A DNA stretch of 64,000 bases from Macrosoma leucophasiata (taxonomy: Eukaryota; Arthropoda; Insecta; Lepidoptera; Hedylidae): assembly GCA_036365455.1 (NCBI GenBank), contig JAWQUS010000022.1, forward strand, positions 8,556,001 to 8,620,000. Direction: 5' to 3'. The notes under the pieces were generated by a model. The model made no database searches. It was given only the letters and a program-made list of their open reading frames with translations, and was not told the DNA's origin. The stretch's first letter is position 1. The number at the start of each line of letters is the position of its first letter. The translations under genes and the position numbers were made by a program. Positions 49,601 through 59,993 of the stretch are shown here, in pieces.

Positions 49601-52600
49601 ACTACTCACAGGTTGAGTAGAAAATGCCTAGTGGCGTTAAGTCCGCCTTATGTATACTTTTTGTGCTTATAAGATTGAATGAATAAATAAATAATTTTAG
49701 AATAACAATTACTTTAACAAATATTTTGTTGCAACCAAACCTAAAAGTTACTGTGGAATATGTTGCACCAACATATTTTCACATTTGTACTATTTATTTT
49801 TCGCAATAACACATGCGCGTGAACTTTAGCAATTAAATTAAAAAAAAAAATGCTGGACTGGTTATCCTGAGGTTGCAGGTTCAATTCCTGCCCGAAGTCA
49901 ATTTGTTTCTTTCCGCGTTTTCTTTAATTTCTATTTTTACATTGTTAATGTTATCAGGGTTGACAGATTTCCTTACGATTATGTGGGCGTCTTTCGGGAA
50001 GGCTTTGTCCAGCTGTAAACATCTGAATGTTTACAGCTGGCTGGATTGATGAATTATTAGTAACGCTTGTTCCTCCCTTCCAGGGTTCGTGTTCATGTTG
50101 CTAGTGGATCAAGTGTCTTCGAGGTACAACGACACCAGTAATCCGGTAGAGAAGAATGTCACAGCTACTGTGGGACTGGTCGTGCACGCTGCTGGTGAGA
50201 CTCAGTAGATTGTTTAAAAAAAAATACAGTTCCTAGCAAAAATACTGCACTACACCCCGGACACTCGGCTAAAATTCCATAAAAACGCATATTGTGCTTA
50301 CCAATTACACAGACATCAATCAAAACACGCGCACTCAGAAATGTAGCACGTAGGGTTATGACCTAAACAATCGTGAAATAAGATAATAGACCGCTCGCTC
50401 GCCCACTCTCAACCTCACTGTTGAAGTTTATTCAACTGGCTCTCGAGGGGGGTGATGGGTGAGGAGGGGAAATCGAGCGGGACGTCGAATTGTCCATTCT
50501 ATACGTAGTATTATTCTATGAGACAATCATCCGATAACGCTCTACGAAGTCGAAACTGGCCAGTTTCGACTTTGTAGAGCGTTATCTCTGCTGCACATTG
50601 CCTAAGTAACCACTATTAGTACAGTTGTGGTTAAAAGTTGATAAAAATGGTGGTATTAATAATATAAGTAAATATATTAAAAGATTAGATGAATTTATTT
50701 TTTAACGCAGATTGAACTAAAGTTCAAATACATTTTAGTTTAAATGTTTATTTAGTTATGATTTGCTTTTAATTTTGATTTTATTTAAATTTCTTAATGT
50801 AATGTTGTTTATTGTTTTTCAATTCTTTTTTATATTGTTTAATACATTACGGAATTTAATTAATTTTATGTCAATTTTTGATTTAATTTATTGTATAATT
50901 TGATATATATTTTTTTAAATTTCTATCAAGAATTGTATAAATATAATTTATGTAGGTACCTCTATTTTTAAACAATTGTATTTAAAAAACTAGTTTAATC
51001 TTCATTGATAAAAAAAATGGAATTAAATTTCGCAATGCCCAAAAATGGCAACCAAGTATTGTGAGAACCAATTTATTTAAAGCTTTATGTATCTACTTAG
51101 TTTGCAAATTAATTTCTAGATTATTTGAAACAGCGGACAATTTTTTTAAAGTGTTATCATTTTTTTTTTTTTGCTTTTTAATTACCTACAATATTTTGTT
51201 ACAGCGGACGGTATAGCGCTAGGAGCCGCAGCCACAACTTCTCACGCGGATGTTGAATTGATAGTGTTCCTTGCTATCATGCTACACAAGGCGCCGGCCG
51301 CGTTTGGATTGGTCACTTTCTTGATGCACGCGGGACTGGAGAGGTGAGGAAAAATGATTTATAAAAAAAAAAGTTTAAAGAATACAGAAAATGTGTGCCT
51401 AAAATAAAAAAAAATTTTTTTTACAAATCTTGATCCCTTTTTTGTTAGTACCTGAGTATTATAAATTGTCTTTTACGGATGCTTTATTAAATGAAATAGA
51501 AATTAAAAAAAAAAAACGAACTCAACAAATTTTGATGCTTTTTAAAAAAATATATTTGCATTCTACTGTTATTATTTTTAATACTAAGATTTCTTTTTTA
51601 TGTAATGGAAGTGGTAAACAAGCATGCAGTTCACATTGATGTCAAGTGATGACTGCAGCCTATAGACACTTACACAAAGACCAAGGACAAAATGCAAATG
51701 CGTTACCACTCCTGAGGTCTAAGGTGTTATGCCTCCGTGCCGGAAATTACAGGGCCGTACATTACCAAATGACCGGAACACGATAATGCTGAACACTACC
51801 ATTTAGCGGCAAGTATATTAGGTGATGCGGTGGTGCCATCGCCCGCGAGCTCCGTCACTGGAGCTCTACCACCAGTGAAAACAATCATAAGAAATCTACT
51901 AAGTTTAGTACTAAGCTACCGCAGCTGATTATCCAGCGTCGCAGGTTCGAAGCCCGCCCTCGTGCCTCGAAAGTGGCACGCAACCTTTCTTCACAATTAC
52001 TATAATTTTGCCCTCAGAAATCGTATCCGCAAACATCTGCTGATATTCTCGTGCGCCGCGCCACTGTTGGCTCTGCTGACGTACTTCGGCATCGGCAACG
52101 AGAGCAAACAGACACTCAGTGACTTTAATGCTACTGGTCAGTATTTTTTAAGGGTTCCGTACCTCAAAAAGGACAAAACGATACCATTATAAGATAACTC
52201 GTGTGTGTGTCTGTCCGTCTGTCTGTTACAGCACATTTACTCCGCAGCGGAGTGCAGTTCACGTGGATGTTAAGTGATGACTATAGTCTTGTATAGTTCA
52301 CGAACGAACTAGTTCGAAAGAACTGCTCCCACAGATGAACTATGCTAATTAGATCCCATATTTCCCGCTCCGTAGTTCATTAGTTCGTCGTGTTTCTCGT
52401 TGTTCTTCGTAGTTCGTATATTTTATTAATATTAATTCATAGATTAATGCTATTTTTGAGTCCGAAAATTGTATGTAAATGCACCCAGAGTGTTCATTCA
52501 TTCATTCATCTAAAATAAAACAACCAATCGAACTACCGTTATTTCAATTTAAAGCAGATCGTTCGCTCGTTTTAAATCTGCTCCTGCTCCTGCTGCGAAC

Positions 52601-53920
52601 AATGAAATGATTGTGGGAACGAATCGCGAACCACTGAACTAAAAGAGCGAACTAGTTCATTTAGGAGCGGCGAACTAAACTGATCGATCGCAGTACGCCC
52701 AAGACTAGGTGACTGCAGCCTATATACATCTGTATAAAAACCAGAGGTCTAAATGCAGATGCGTTGTGAGCCCTGAGATCTAAGTTGTTGTCCCTGTGAT
52801 AATTATTACGGGGCCATATATTACCATCTACGGGGAACACGATAGTGCTGGCCCTGTAATTCCCGGCACAGAGGTATAACACCCTAGGCCTCGGAAGTGG
52901 TAACGCATCTGCATTTTGACCTCTGGTCTTTGTGTGGGTGTCTATAGGCTGCAGTCATCATTTAACATCAATGTGAACTGGATGCTTGTTTGCCACTTCC
53001 ATTACATAGCGTAACTTAACGCCTGTAATCCCCGAAGGGGTAGGCAGAGGTAAATGCATGCATTCAAGCATACATGCAAACACCCACGATTCGCCGGTTA
53101 CGTTTTGGCCCATGTAACAGGTGACGAGCCTGTTGACATCTCCGGGCACATTACCAAACTTTGAGGTACTGGGAAATATCCAGAAAATGGAAAAATCCCA
53201 ATAGAACCAGAGATAAAGGCTTTTTCACCATTATCTCTGATAACCCCCTACCCGGGAATCGAACCCAGGACCACAGCGTAGGAGTAGTGGCCTGCTACCA
53301 CTGGGCTACCGAGGCAGTTAAATAAATAACATAATTAAGGAACCACCAGTAAAAATTACAGGCGTTAAGTAATGTTTTAACTACATCTTGCAGTTAGTTT
53401 TTTTTTTTTTTTATGTAATAAAAGTGGCAAACAAGCATGCAGTTCACATTGATGTTAAGTGATGACTGCAGCCTATAGACACCCACACAATGACCAGAGG
53501 TCAAAATGCAGATGCGCTGCCACTCCTGAGGCATTAGGTGATATGCCTCTGTGCCTGAAATTACAGGGCCGTACATTACCACCTGACCGGAACACGATAG
53601 TGCTGAAGTATATTAGGTAATGCGGTGGTGCCTACGCCTGCGAGCTCCGTCACTGGAGCTCTACCACCAGTTATTAATAATACTTATCTTCTATTGCAGG
53701 TATAGCCATGTTATTCTCAGCGGGCACATTTCTATACGTAGCAACGGTGCACGTATTACCAGAACTCACTCACACACACGCCCACACGCACACACTGCTG
53801 CCGATGCAAGATGGCGTCGCTCCCAAACGAGGTTATGGCGGTTTGCAGTTATTTGAGGTCATAATATTGGCTGTTGGGGCCATGTTGCCAGTTCTGTTGA
53901 CTATGGGGCATGAACATTAG
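46596..53920 (+). CDS. SLC39A9: ZIP9-type zinc transporter, 6 coding exons
   Basis: Predicted 290-residue multipass membrane protein (human ZIP9: 307). ZIP proteins move zinc into the cytosol; ZIP9 is known from the Golgi and plasma membrane. CDS: 46596-46691, 48631-48817, 50084-50194, 51205-51343, 52018-52136, 53700-53920 (873 nt). All introns are GT-AG and phases agree. Visible: hydrophobic N-terminal helix ([17 protein letters not shown]), [20 protein letters not shown], zinc-site helix [25 protein letters not shown] with the second metal-binding His, then [18 protein letters not shown] and a His-rich loop before the last helix. It ends MGHEH, like the family's C-terminal GHQH. Introns carry many repeats. 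It is divergent from GABPA. Confidence 0.95.
46932..47068 (+). repeat. LINE 3'-tail fragment
   Basis: TTTGACATGTATATCAATTG to GAGTTTCTGATTCTGATT, shared with 42045-42164. The tail is a TTCTGA-type repeat. Confidence 0.6.
47360..47457 (+). repeat. Family Y fragment
   Basis: ATTGGGACGTGAC then AATTTTCTTCTACTAGAAGA. Related to 31885-31970 and 35880-35960. Confidence 0.45.
47458..47690 (+). repeat. Family A repeat, copy 25
   Basis: GCTGGTGGTAGAGCTCC start, with the next 60 bp replaced by unrelated sequence. The 3' half is intact, with an A-run. Confidence 0.78.
47698..47893 (-). repeat. Family L repeat, copy 5 (partial)
   Basis: TCTGACAAGGTTAAACAACT to CCACGCGCGC. Confidence 0.65.
48011..48405. 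mobile_element. hAT-like MITE in SLC39A9 intron 1
   Basis: Ends CAGTGTTGCCAACCT and AGTTGGCGACACTG are inverted. Flanks CCTCCGAT and CCCCCGAT are an 8-bp duplication with one change. Rich in CCCCTA blocks. Confidence 0.75.
48631..48817 (+). CDS. SLC39A9: SLC39A9 coding exon 2
   Basis: Acceptor TTTTCAACAG, donor GTGTGA. Encodes [20 protein letters not shown] to IGISLVL. The extramembrane loop is shorter than in vertebrates and lacks their His cluster. Confidence 0.93.
48940..49466 (+). mobile_element. Family B element, complete reference copy
   Basis: AAAGGAGATGTTGCGAGC and GCAACATCTCCTTT ends, about 525 bp, TA on both sides. The body has paired ACATGGCGGC and CGCCATGTTG words. No transposase. 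Confidence 0.85.
49550..49700 (+). repeat. CR1-like LINE 3' end
   Basis: GGCGTTAAGTCCGCC and a GAATGAATAAATAAATAA tail, like the LINE at 46230-46312. Confidence 0.7.
49770..49960 (+). repeat. tRNA-headed SINE (family T2), truncated
   Basis: TTTTTCGCAATAACACATGC then a partial head with box B CAGGTTCAATTCCTGCC. Same family as 59590-59770. Its first half is lost. Confidence 0.65.
50009..50040. repeat. Perfect 14-bp hairpin
   Basis: CCAGCTGTAAACAT, four bases, then its exact complement ATGTTTACAGCTGG, 44 bp before SLC39A9 exon 3. Confidence 0.7.
50084..50194 (+). CDS. SLC39A9: SLC39A9 coding exon 3
   Basis: Acceptor CCCTTCCAG, donor GTGAGA. Encodes [18 protein letters not shown] to TVGLVVHAA. 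Confidence 0.93.
50240..50530 (-). repeat. Family Q repeat
   Basis: ACACCCCGGACACTCGGCTA to GTCCATTCTATACGTAG, the inverse of 25775-26085. Confidence 0.6.
50533..50586. repeat. 27-bp-arm hairpin from family R
   Basis: GATAACGCTCTACGAAGTCG and its inverse meet at CTGG/CCAG with one mismatch. The arm is the terminal part of family R. Confidence 0.7.
51205..51343 (+). CDS. SLC39A9: SLC39A9 coding exon 4
   Basis: Acceptor TTGTTACAG, donor GTGAGG. Encodes [14 protein letters not shown] and [20 protein letters not shown], the two metal-binding helices. Confidence 0.94.
51590..51876 (-). repeat. Family A repeat, copy 26
   Basis: Complete; T-run to CTCTACCACCAGT, in SLC39A9 intron 4. Confidence 0.86.
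52018..52136 (+). CDS. SLC39A9: SLC39A9 coding exon 5
   Basis: Acceptor TGCCCTCAG, donor GTCAGT. Encodes [20 protein letters not shown] to LSDFNAT. Confidence 0.93.
52245..52850 (-). repeat. Old A-like copy split by element EE
   Basis: GCAGTTCACGTGGATGTTAAG before and GTGACTGCAGCCTATATACA after. It belongs to the older subfamily with TTACGGGGCCATA. Confidence 0.65.
52284..52707. mobile_element. Inverted-repeat element EE
   Basis: TAGTCTTG at the left and CAAGACTA at the right. Subterminal CGAACTAGTTCG-type palindromes recur on both sides. It interrupts an A-like copy, so its borders are well placed. Confidence 0.65.
52851..53007 (+). repeat. Family A repeat, copy 27 (3' half)
   Basis: GGCCCTGTAATTCCCGGCAC to CCATTACATA, back to back with the older copy. 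Confidence 0.75.
53010..53318 (-). repeat. Family C SINE, copy 6
   Basis: Complete; box B GGGTTCGATTCCCGGG intact. Directly after the tail of A copy 27. Confidence 0.84.
53398..53671 (-). repeat. Family A repeat, copy 28
   Basis: Both ends exact, with a short deletion around CTGAAGTATATTAGG. It lies 28 bp upstream of SLC39A9 exon 6. Confidence 0.83.
53700..53920 (+). CDS. SLC39A9: SLC39A9 coding exon 6, His-rich loop
   Basis: Acceptor TCTATTGCAG, stop TAG 53918-53920. Encodes [20 protein letters not shown], then [10 protein letters not shown], and a final helix to MGHEH. Confidence 0.93.
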
Positions 53921-54344
53921 TTGGTCCTTCGAGCCGGATTTTGATAGTTATTGACAGTTTTGTGGGTATGTGGTCTTTACCCGTGTATCTTACACCCATA
54001 GTCTAAGACGTTACTCGAAACATTCCTTGACTCGCACTCAGCTGAGGACACTTTACGAGGACGCCTCGAAATCCATATTCTTAGTTGTATTTTGACAGTA
54101 CACTCATGTGTACGGATTATCATTATAATAATACTTCACGAAGTCTTGAAAATCCATTTTTATAGAAAAATATGGTATTTAATTATATTTCCAGACAGTT
54201 CCGATACGAAAAAACTTATTGAGCGCAAGAATATGGCGTAAATATAAACACTCCTCGAAACTTCGAGGTAGGTCGTGAGGTACATTGGAGTTTGACAATT
54301 GCTTTCTTACCTCAAACGGAGGCGGAATGTCGAGTTGACGTCAT

Positions 54345-54505
54345 TGGTTTCGGTAGCTCAGTTGGAAGAGCGGCTGGACTAAATTCCCAGTGGCCGCGAG
54401 TTCGAGTCTCGCCTGAACTCAATTTTTTCTTTCCATTTTTCTTTAAAAATATATTTCACAAGCATGTGTTAATGCGAAATAATATAAAACAATTAAGAAT
54501 ACCAA
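54345..54505 (+). repeat. Family T SINE, copy 11
   Basis: TCGGTAGCTCAGTTGGAAGA head, box B GAGTTCGAGTCTCGCC and the full tail. Confidence 0.8.
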
Positions 54506-54594
54506 TCCCATTGAGTGAGGTTGAGTTAAGGTCGAGATAACGATTTAGAATATGGGTGTTAAGAACATGTGATGGTGAAATTCAAATCGGTCCA

Positions 54595-54660
54595 TCACCA
54601 TCATCATATCAGCCGAAAAAAAAAATGTCCACTGCTGGACCAAAGCTTCCCCATAAGGGT
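54595..54660 (-). repeat. Family M tail fragment
   Basis: CATCATCATATCAGCC and TGTCCACTGCTGGACCAAAG, the inverse of the M end at 32100. Confidence 0.5.
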
Positions 54661-54663
54661 GGT

Positions 54664-54913
54664 TTTTAATGTAATAAAAGTGGCAAACAAGCGTGCAATT
54701 CACATTGATGTTAAGTGATGACTGCAGCCTATGGATGTCTATACATAGGCTGCAGTCACAGACACAGAGGCATAACACCTAATGCCTCAGGAGTGGCAGC
54801 GCATCTGCATTTTGGCCTCTGGTCATTGTGTGGGTGTCTATAGGCTGCAGTTATCACTTAACATCAATGTGAACTGCATGCTTGTTTGCCACTTTTATAA
54901 CTTAAAAAAAAAA
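54664..54913. repeat. Inverted pair of family A fragments
   Basis: A minus-strand tail end (54664-54738) runs directly into a plus-strand 3' half (54740-54913). Both contain the GATGTTAAGTGATGACTGC block, so they can pair. Confidence 0.72.
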
Positions 54914-55066
54914 TGATACATAATGGACGCGCATTTCAAGTCAAAATGACAAAATTGATTGAAAACTCATTGTAGGTAAATAGGCTCAGTCTACAAGTTC
55001 CATCAATTTTTAACCAAAATCATTATTTTCTGATAATTTCCGATTTAATCACACATATCTTACCAT

Positions 55067-55200
55067 TTTTGAAGTGGTAAACAAGCATGCAGTTCAAATT
55101 GATGTTAAGTGATGCCTGCAGCCTATAGACACTTACCCAAACACCAAGGTCAAAATGCAGATTCGTTACCACTCCTGAGACCTAAGGTGTTATACCTCTA
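55067..55200 (-). repeat. Family A repeat, copy 30 (3' half)
   Basis: AAGTGGTAAACAAGCATGC to GTGTTATACCTCTA, cut where a C SINE starts. Confidence 0.7.
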
Positions 55201-55204
55201 TACG

Positions 55205-55380
55205 CTGCAGGTCCTGGGTTCGATTCCCGGGTCACTATCAGATATAACGGTTTAAAATCTTTTATCTCTGGTTCTATTGGGATTTTTCAATATTTTGGAA
55301 GTTTTCCAGTACCTCGGAGTTTGGTAATGTGCCCGGAGATGGCAACAGGCTCGCCACCTGTTACATGGGCCAAAAACGTA
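55205..55380 (+). repeat. Family C SINE, copy 7
   Basis: Starts inside the head at GGTCCTGGGTTCGATTCCCG. The body is intact to TGTTACATGGGCC. Confidence 0.75.
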
Positions 55381-55586
55381 ACTTTTTTTTTTAAATCGAA
55401 ATATTAGCAAATGATTCATTTGAGTCAATCAATTGTCTTATCAAACTCTTTCAACACGACTTAAATACACAATACAAACGTGTTATATTGTTAAAAGGTG
55501 TTTTTTTTATTTTATCTTTATCTGTTTCTTATCTGTGAGATAAGTGCAATCTTTAGTTAATTATGAAATTTTACTGGTTTTAATTA

Positions 55587-55862
55587 ACTGGTGGTAGAGC
55601 TCCAGTGACGGAGCTCGCGGACGTAGGCACCACCGCATTACCTAATATACTTGCCGCTAAATGGTAGTGTTCAGCACTATCGTATTCCGGTCAGGTGGTA
55701 ATGTACGGCCCTGTAATTTTCGGCATAGAGGCATAACACCTCACGAGCGGCAAAGCATCTACATTTTGACCTTGGTCTTTGTGTAAGTGTCTATAGGCAG
55801 CAGTCATCACTTAACATCAACGTGAACTGCATGCTTGTTTGCCACTTCCATTAAGAAAAAAG
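55587..55862 (+). repeat. Family A repeat, copy 31
   Basis: ACTGGTGGTAGAGC start, small deletion at the AACACCTCACGAG region, A-rich tail. Confidence 0.84.
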
Positions 55863-56121
55863 AAGCGTGAAGCTACGTTATATAAGTATACGCTATTTTT
55901 CAAAATTGTATACCGTATACGGAGATAAATAGGGAAAGAATTTTTTTTTCCTTTATATTAAAAAAAAGTGACAAAAACAGCTGAAGTTATAAAATAAAAC
56001 AAAATAAAATTTGTTATTTTTTTTTTTATTTATATTTTATTTTGTTGTGAACTGTTTTTCTTTTTTATTTATTAAATAGTATTGCTAGATGAAATTTCCT
56101 TGCATTATCATGAATCTGTAA

Positions 56122-56627
56122 CATAGAGCAAAACGGGCCTCCGGCCGCGGCGGACAGGTTTTCCCGTCTGTCAAATTACAAGCACAAGTATACCTATGCC
56201 TACGACCCGGTTAGTCCAGCGGTGTGAAATGACCGTTTGATTCGAAGGGTCGCGGGTTCGATCCTCGCATCGGGACAAATATTTGTATGGCCTACAAATA
56301 TTATTTGTTTCGGGTCTGGGTGTTTGTGTATGTGTTGTATGTGTACAACGGTACCCACGACACAGGTTTATACCTACTGTGGGGATGTGAGTGTAAGCGT
56401 ATAAAAAATGCCTGTCGCCTAGATGTTTTAAATGTGTACGTGAAATTGTTTATGTATTTTGTTAAAGTCGAGGTGTGAGTTTCGTAGTAATAGACGATTT
56501 TTGTAGTGTGCGTGTGTGTCGCACGTATTTCACTTCGCAAAAGATGACAGACTGTTTTGCATCGGTAATAAACGCTATGGCTACTCCCCTGCAGTCCGCC
56601 GCGGCCGGTGGCCCGTGTTGCTCTATG
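56122..56627. mobile_element. Family K element, copy 6, split by J SINE
   Basis: CATAGAGCAAAACGG and CCGTGTTGCTCTATG ends, with an exact 8-bp duplication ATCTGTAA (56114-56121, 56628-56635). J copy 3 lies inside. Confidence 0.85.
56213..56402 (+). repeat. Family J SINE, copy 3, nested in K
   Basis: CGACCCGGTTAGTCCAGCGG head, box B GGGTTCGATCCTCGC, complete body. ATGCCT on both sides may be its target duplication. Confidence 0.83.
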
Positions 56628-56937
56628 ATCTGTAACTACAAAAAGACAAACAGAACTTGGGCCTAAAAAAATAGCAATGCTGATGCATTGTTTGTGATGA
56701 ATGTAGATGTGTATAGGCTACAGTATTCTTACCATCAAAGTTAACTGTACTGTTAGCGACTTTTATTACATGAAAATTGTGCGAGTTATATTTTCTGATG
56801 TGGGTAATGAAATATGAACTGCCAAATATATTTTAATTGTTTACAACGCGGCTGCGTCAGAATGTATGTATATATGAGTGTATGGTACCCGCTCGTTTTA
56901 TCGGCAAACGTTTCAAAAACCTTATTATTATTATTTT

Positions 56938-57115
56938 TATATATTCTTTATTGTACACCAGTAAACAGGAAAGACATAACAAAAAACAGAAATTACAGAA
57001 AATGGTACAGTGGGCGGCCTTATCGCTCAGGCAGCGATTTCTTCCAAGCAACCTGGTATAGGATAATAAATGAAGAAGCAGGTAGGGTGTACAAAATTAA
57101 AGTTAAAGCTATGTA
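56938..57115 (-). repeat. LINE 3'-tail fragment (family AA), copy 2
   Basis: TTCTTTATTGTACACCAGTAA, GGGCGGCCTTATCGCTCAGG, GTAGGGTGTACA. Confidence 0.6.
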
Positions 57116-57349
57116 GCAATATACAAGTAAAACTAAAAATAATTTTGAAAAAGAAAAAAAAAATCTTCATTTCAATTCCAACGTTTCGCATCAATTACGT
57201 TTCACAACTCAACTATCCACGACTACATCACTACGTAAATAATTCACTTGGCAAACAGATTATTACAAACTATTAATTTCATAACTGATCACTTCACAAA
57301 TAATTCAGTTGATTGTATTAATTATTATTTTATACAACTACGTAATGAA

Positions 57350-57640
57350 ATGTTTACGAAATAATATAAAACAATTATTAAGGGTAAAAGCGACTTCTTT
57401 ACGATATTCAATAAACTGCAAAGTCTATTATATCGGTTGCCTAACTAGCATAGTTGGCAATAGATGGCGCTGCTGCTACCATAAAGCAATGCAATAGATG
57501 TGAAGGAAAGATTTGACAAATCGGGCAGGGCTTCAGTAGCTCAATTGGAAGAGCGGCTGGACTAGATTCCCAGTAGGTCGCGAGTTCGAGTCTCGCCTGA
57601 AGTCAAATTTTTCTTTCCATTTTTCTGTAAATAAAAGATA
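57350..57640 (+). repeat. Family T SINE, copy 12, longest
   Basis: The 5' region TCTATTATATCGGTTGCC...GATGGCGCTGCTGCTACC is complete, followed by the intact head and tail. The copy is preceded by the end of a T tail in direct orientation. Confidence 0.82.
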
Positions 57641-57964
57641 TACGAATCGTTGAGTTGCGAATTGATACATTTACGGAATAATGTATTTGTGGAATGAACA
57701 GTGTCCAAAACGTTGGTTTTGAAATGAAGATTAGCGTAACGTTTTGTTGTATGCGTGTATGCTTGTACGCATGCATGAATGTATGTATGTATATGTATAT
57801 ACATACCCACCAATCACTAATCAATTATCTTGTGATATTAAAATCATACAATTGTAAAACATTCGTGACGCAGTCGGGTTTTAATTTTTCAATAAATGTA
57901 TGTATGTGTATGTATGTACTAGTTTCAGTATTCCTATTTTAAAGACTTGTAAATAACAAGTGGT

Positions 57965-58022
57965 TATATTTTTTATATTGTAAACGGGACTTAATCGCGT
58001 ACTATTTTAATCGAAGTATTTA
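57965..58022 (+). repeat. Solo Penelope-type terminal arm
   Basis: TTATATTGTAAACGGGACTT to GAAGTATTTA, as at 37018-37068. Confidence 0.65.
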
Positions 58023-58289
58023 GATCAGAGAGGTCAGTACCTACTCGTTCAAATACACCTTATTAGGTGGTATTGAAAGCTTTATTTGATTGTTTTTCAG
58101 TTTGATCTTTCTCTGAGTGTATTGACTTATATATACTAAAGTGTAGCACAGTGTATTACCGAAAGAGTTATCGATCATCGAAAAACATTGGAATTTATAC
58201 TTAATTGCAATATAAATAAGGCACCAACGTGACTGACTGTTGTTATATCGAGAAAAACAACGTGTAACAGGATTAAATGTTCAACCCGA

Positions 58290-58817
58290 AACTAGTTTGT
58301 TTAGAATCGATAACCGAATCGATTTTTGGCATTTTTGGTATAGGGTCGACCATTTTGATAAAATGTTGACCAATACCCAGTGCCGGATTAGCCATATAGC
58401 AGGAGTAGCAAATGCTACGGGCCCCGCGCCATTGGGGGCCCCGCGCCTGTGCCCAAAAGAAAACACAAATATGTAATACACCTTAGCTATTCTCAAAGGG
58501 AGCGTTGACCACTAATTATATAGGTACCTATATTATTATGTTGCAAGTTGGCAATACCACAATACTTACAGGGGGAATCCCCTAAATTTGTTTTCGATTC
58601 CTTTTCGTAAATGTTGTTTTATTTACATCCTAAATTTCAGTAGGCAATGTAACTCTAGGGCCCCATGGTCACATTTGCTACGGGCCCCGCACCGGCTTTA
58701 TCCGGCACTACCAATACCGCACTATCAGTACTTGCGTAAGCAGTGTGCAACAGAGATAGCGCTCTACGAAGTCGAAACTAGCCGATTGTCTCTTTCCTAA
58801 GCTCGATGTGCAATATT
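58290..58817. mobile_element. Family R copy carrying S copy 2
   Basis: GGGTCGACCATTTTGATAAA and, after S, CAGTGTGCAACAGAGATAG to CTCGATGTGCAATATT. The left end is unclear. Confidence 0.6.
58378..58710. mobile_element. Family S hAT-like MITE, copy 2, exact target duplication
   Basis: Ends CAGTGCCGGATTAGCC and TATCCGGCACTA. CCAATACC flanks both ends (58370-58377, 58711-58718). The empty site is kept at 6571-6578. Confidence 0.88.
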
Positions 58818-58899
58818 TCTTTACATAATCTATACAAATAAATAAAATTGGCGTATCTGTTTGTAATATAAAAATAATCGCTTTTTATTAAACGCATAT

Positions 58900-59124
58900 G
58901 CATGTTTACAAGGTACATATACCGTCGTAATTTTTGTCTGTCTGTTTGTTAGGGCTTATCTCGGGAACGGCTGGACCGATTTCGACGGGACTTTCACTGG
59001 TAGATAGATTATGTAATGAGGAGTAACTTAGACTACTTTTATACTAACTGCGCCCACGACTTTGTCCCGGTAGATACTGAACAATCATAAATTCTCACGC
59101 GGACGAAGTCGCGGGCACAGCTTG
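58900..59124 (+). repeat. Helitron-like fragment
   Basis: CGGCTGGACCGATTTCGACG phrase; ends ACGAAGTCGCGGGCACAGCT. Confidence 0.55.
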
Positions 59125-59134
59125 TAATCCCTAC

Positions 59135-59315
59135 TAATATTATAAATGTGAAAGTAAATCTGTCTGTCTGTTACCTTTTCACGTCCAAACGACTGAACCG
59201 ATTTTAATGAAATTTGGTACAAAGATAGTCCTAGTAGTAGTATAGATGTCTTTGAGAAAGAACATAGGCTACTTTTAAACGACATCCACGCGGGCGAAGC
59301 CGCGGGCAACTGCTA
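59135..59315 (+). repeat. Lep1-like Helitron derivative, copy 2
   Basis: CTACTAATATTATAAATGTG start; ends GCGGGCAACTGCTAGT with CTAG. Confidence 0.78.
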
Positions 59316-59589
59316 GTCTAATATAAATCAACTTCTATGTATCATATTGGTGTACAATATAATTGTATATGTTCATTATTTGTATATAAAGATATAGCAA
59401 TAAAATGGACGAATGTGATCAAAAAATAGATTTTAGATGCTTTTATTTTTTAAGGTTTTTATTGGGTTAATACGCAGTGCCTCTCCATACTTTTTGTCTT
59501 AAAAATAAATTTTCATTGCGTTGATATGTCCGTCGGTCAGTTAAGTTTATCTTTACATTACATTCATAATGAATAATGTAAAAAAAACA

Positions 59590-59770
59590 AATTTAATTGA
59601 CATGTTTATTTTTCGCAATAAAACATGCGAGTAAACTTTAGAAATTTAAAAAAAACAGAAATAAAAATTGTGGACTTCGGTAGCTTAGTGGTAAAGCGGC
59701 TGGACTGGTTAACCTGAGGTCGCAAGTTCGATTCCTGCCCGAAGTAATTTTTTTTTCCGTTTTTTCTTTA
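59590..59770 (+). repeat. tRNA-headed SINE (family T2)
   Basis: Head ACTTCGGTAGCTTAGTGGTA, box B AAGTTCGATTCCTGC, closing CCGAAGT that pairs with the start. The anticodon arm does not fold cleanly. A T-run follows. Confidence 0.72.
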
Positions 59771-59993
59771 ATTACTAAACAAATTTAAGGTAAATGAAAA
59801 AAATGGACAGTCACTGCGCATTCACTATAAGTACATGACCACACTAAGTAGATACTATTGTGAACGAACCTTTTATTTTAAGATAAACAGAGACGTGTAT
59901 AGTGACCGTTAAAATAAAAGATAAAAAATGTCTGGATGGTTTTTAATGAAAAAAGAATCGTGGCTAGTGGTCGCAACTATTGAACCTTACCCC

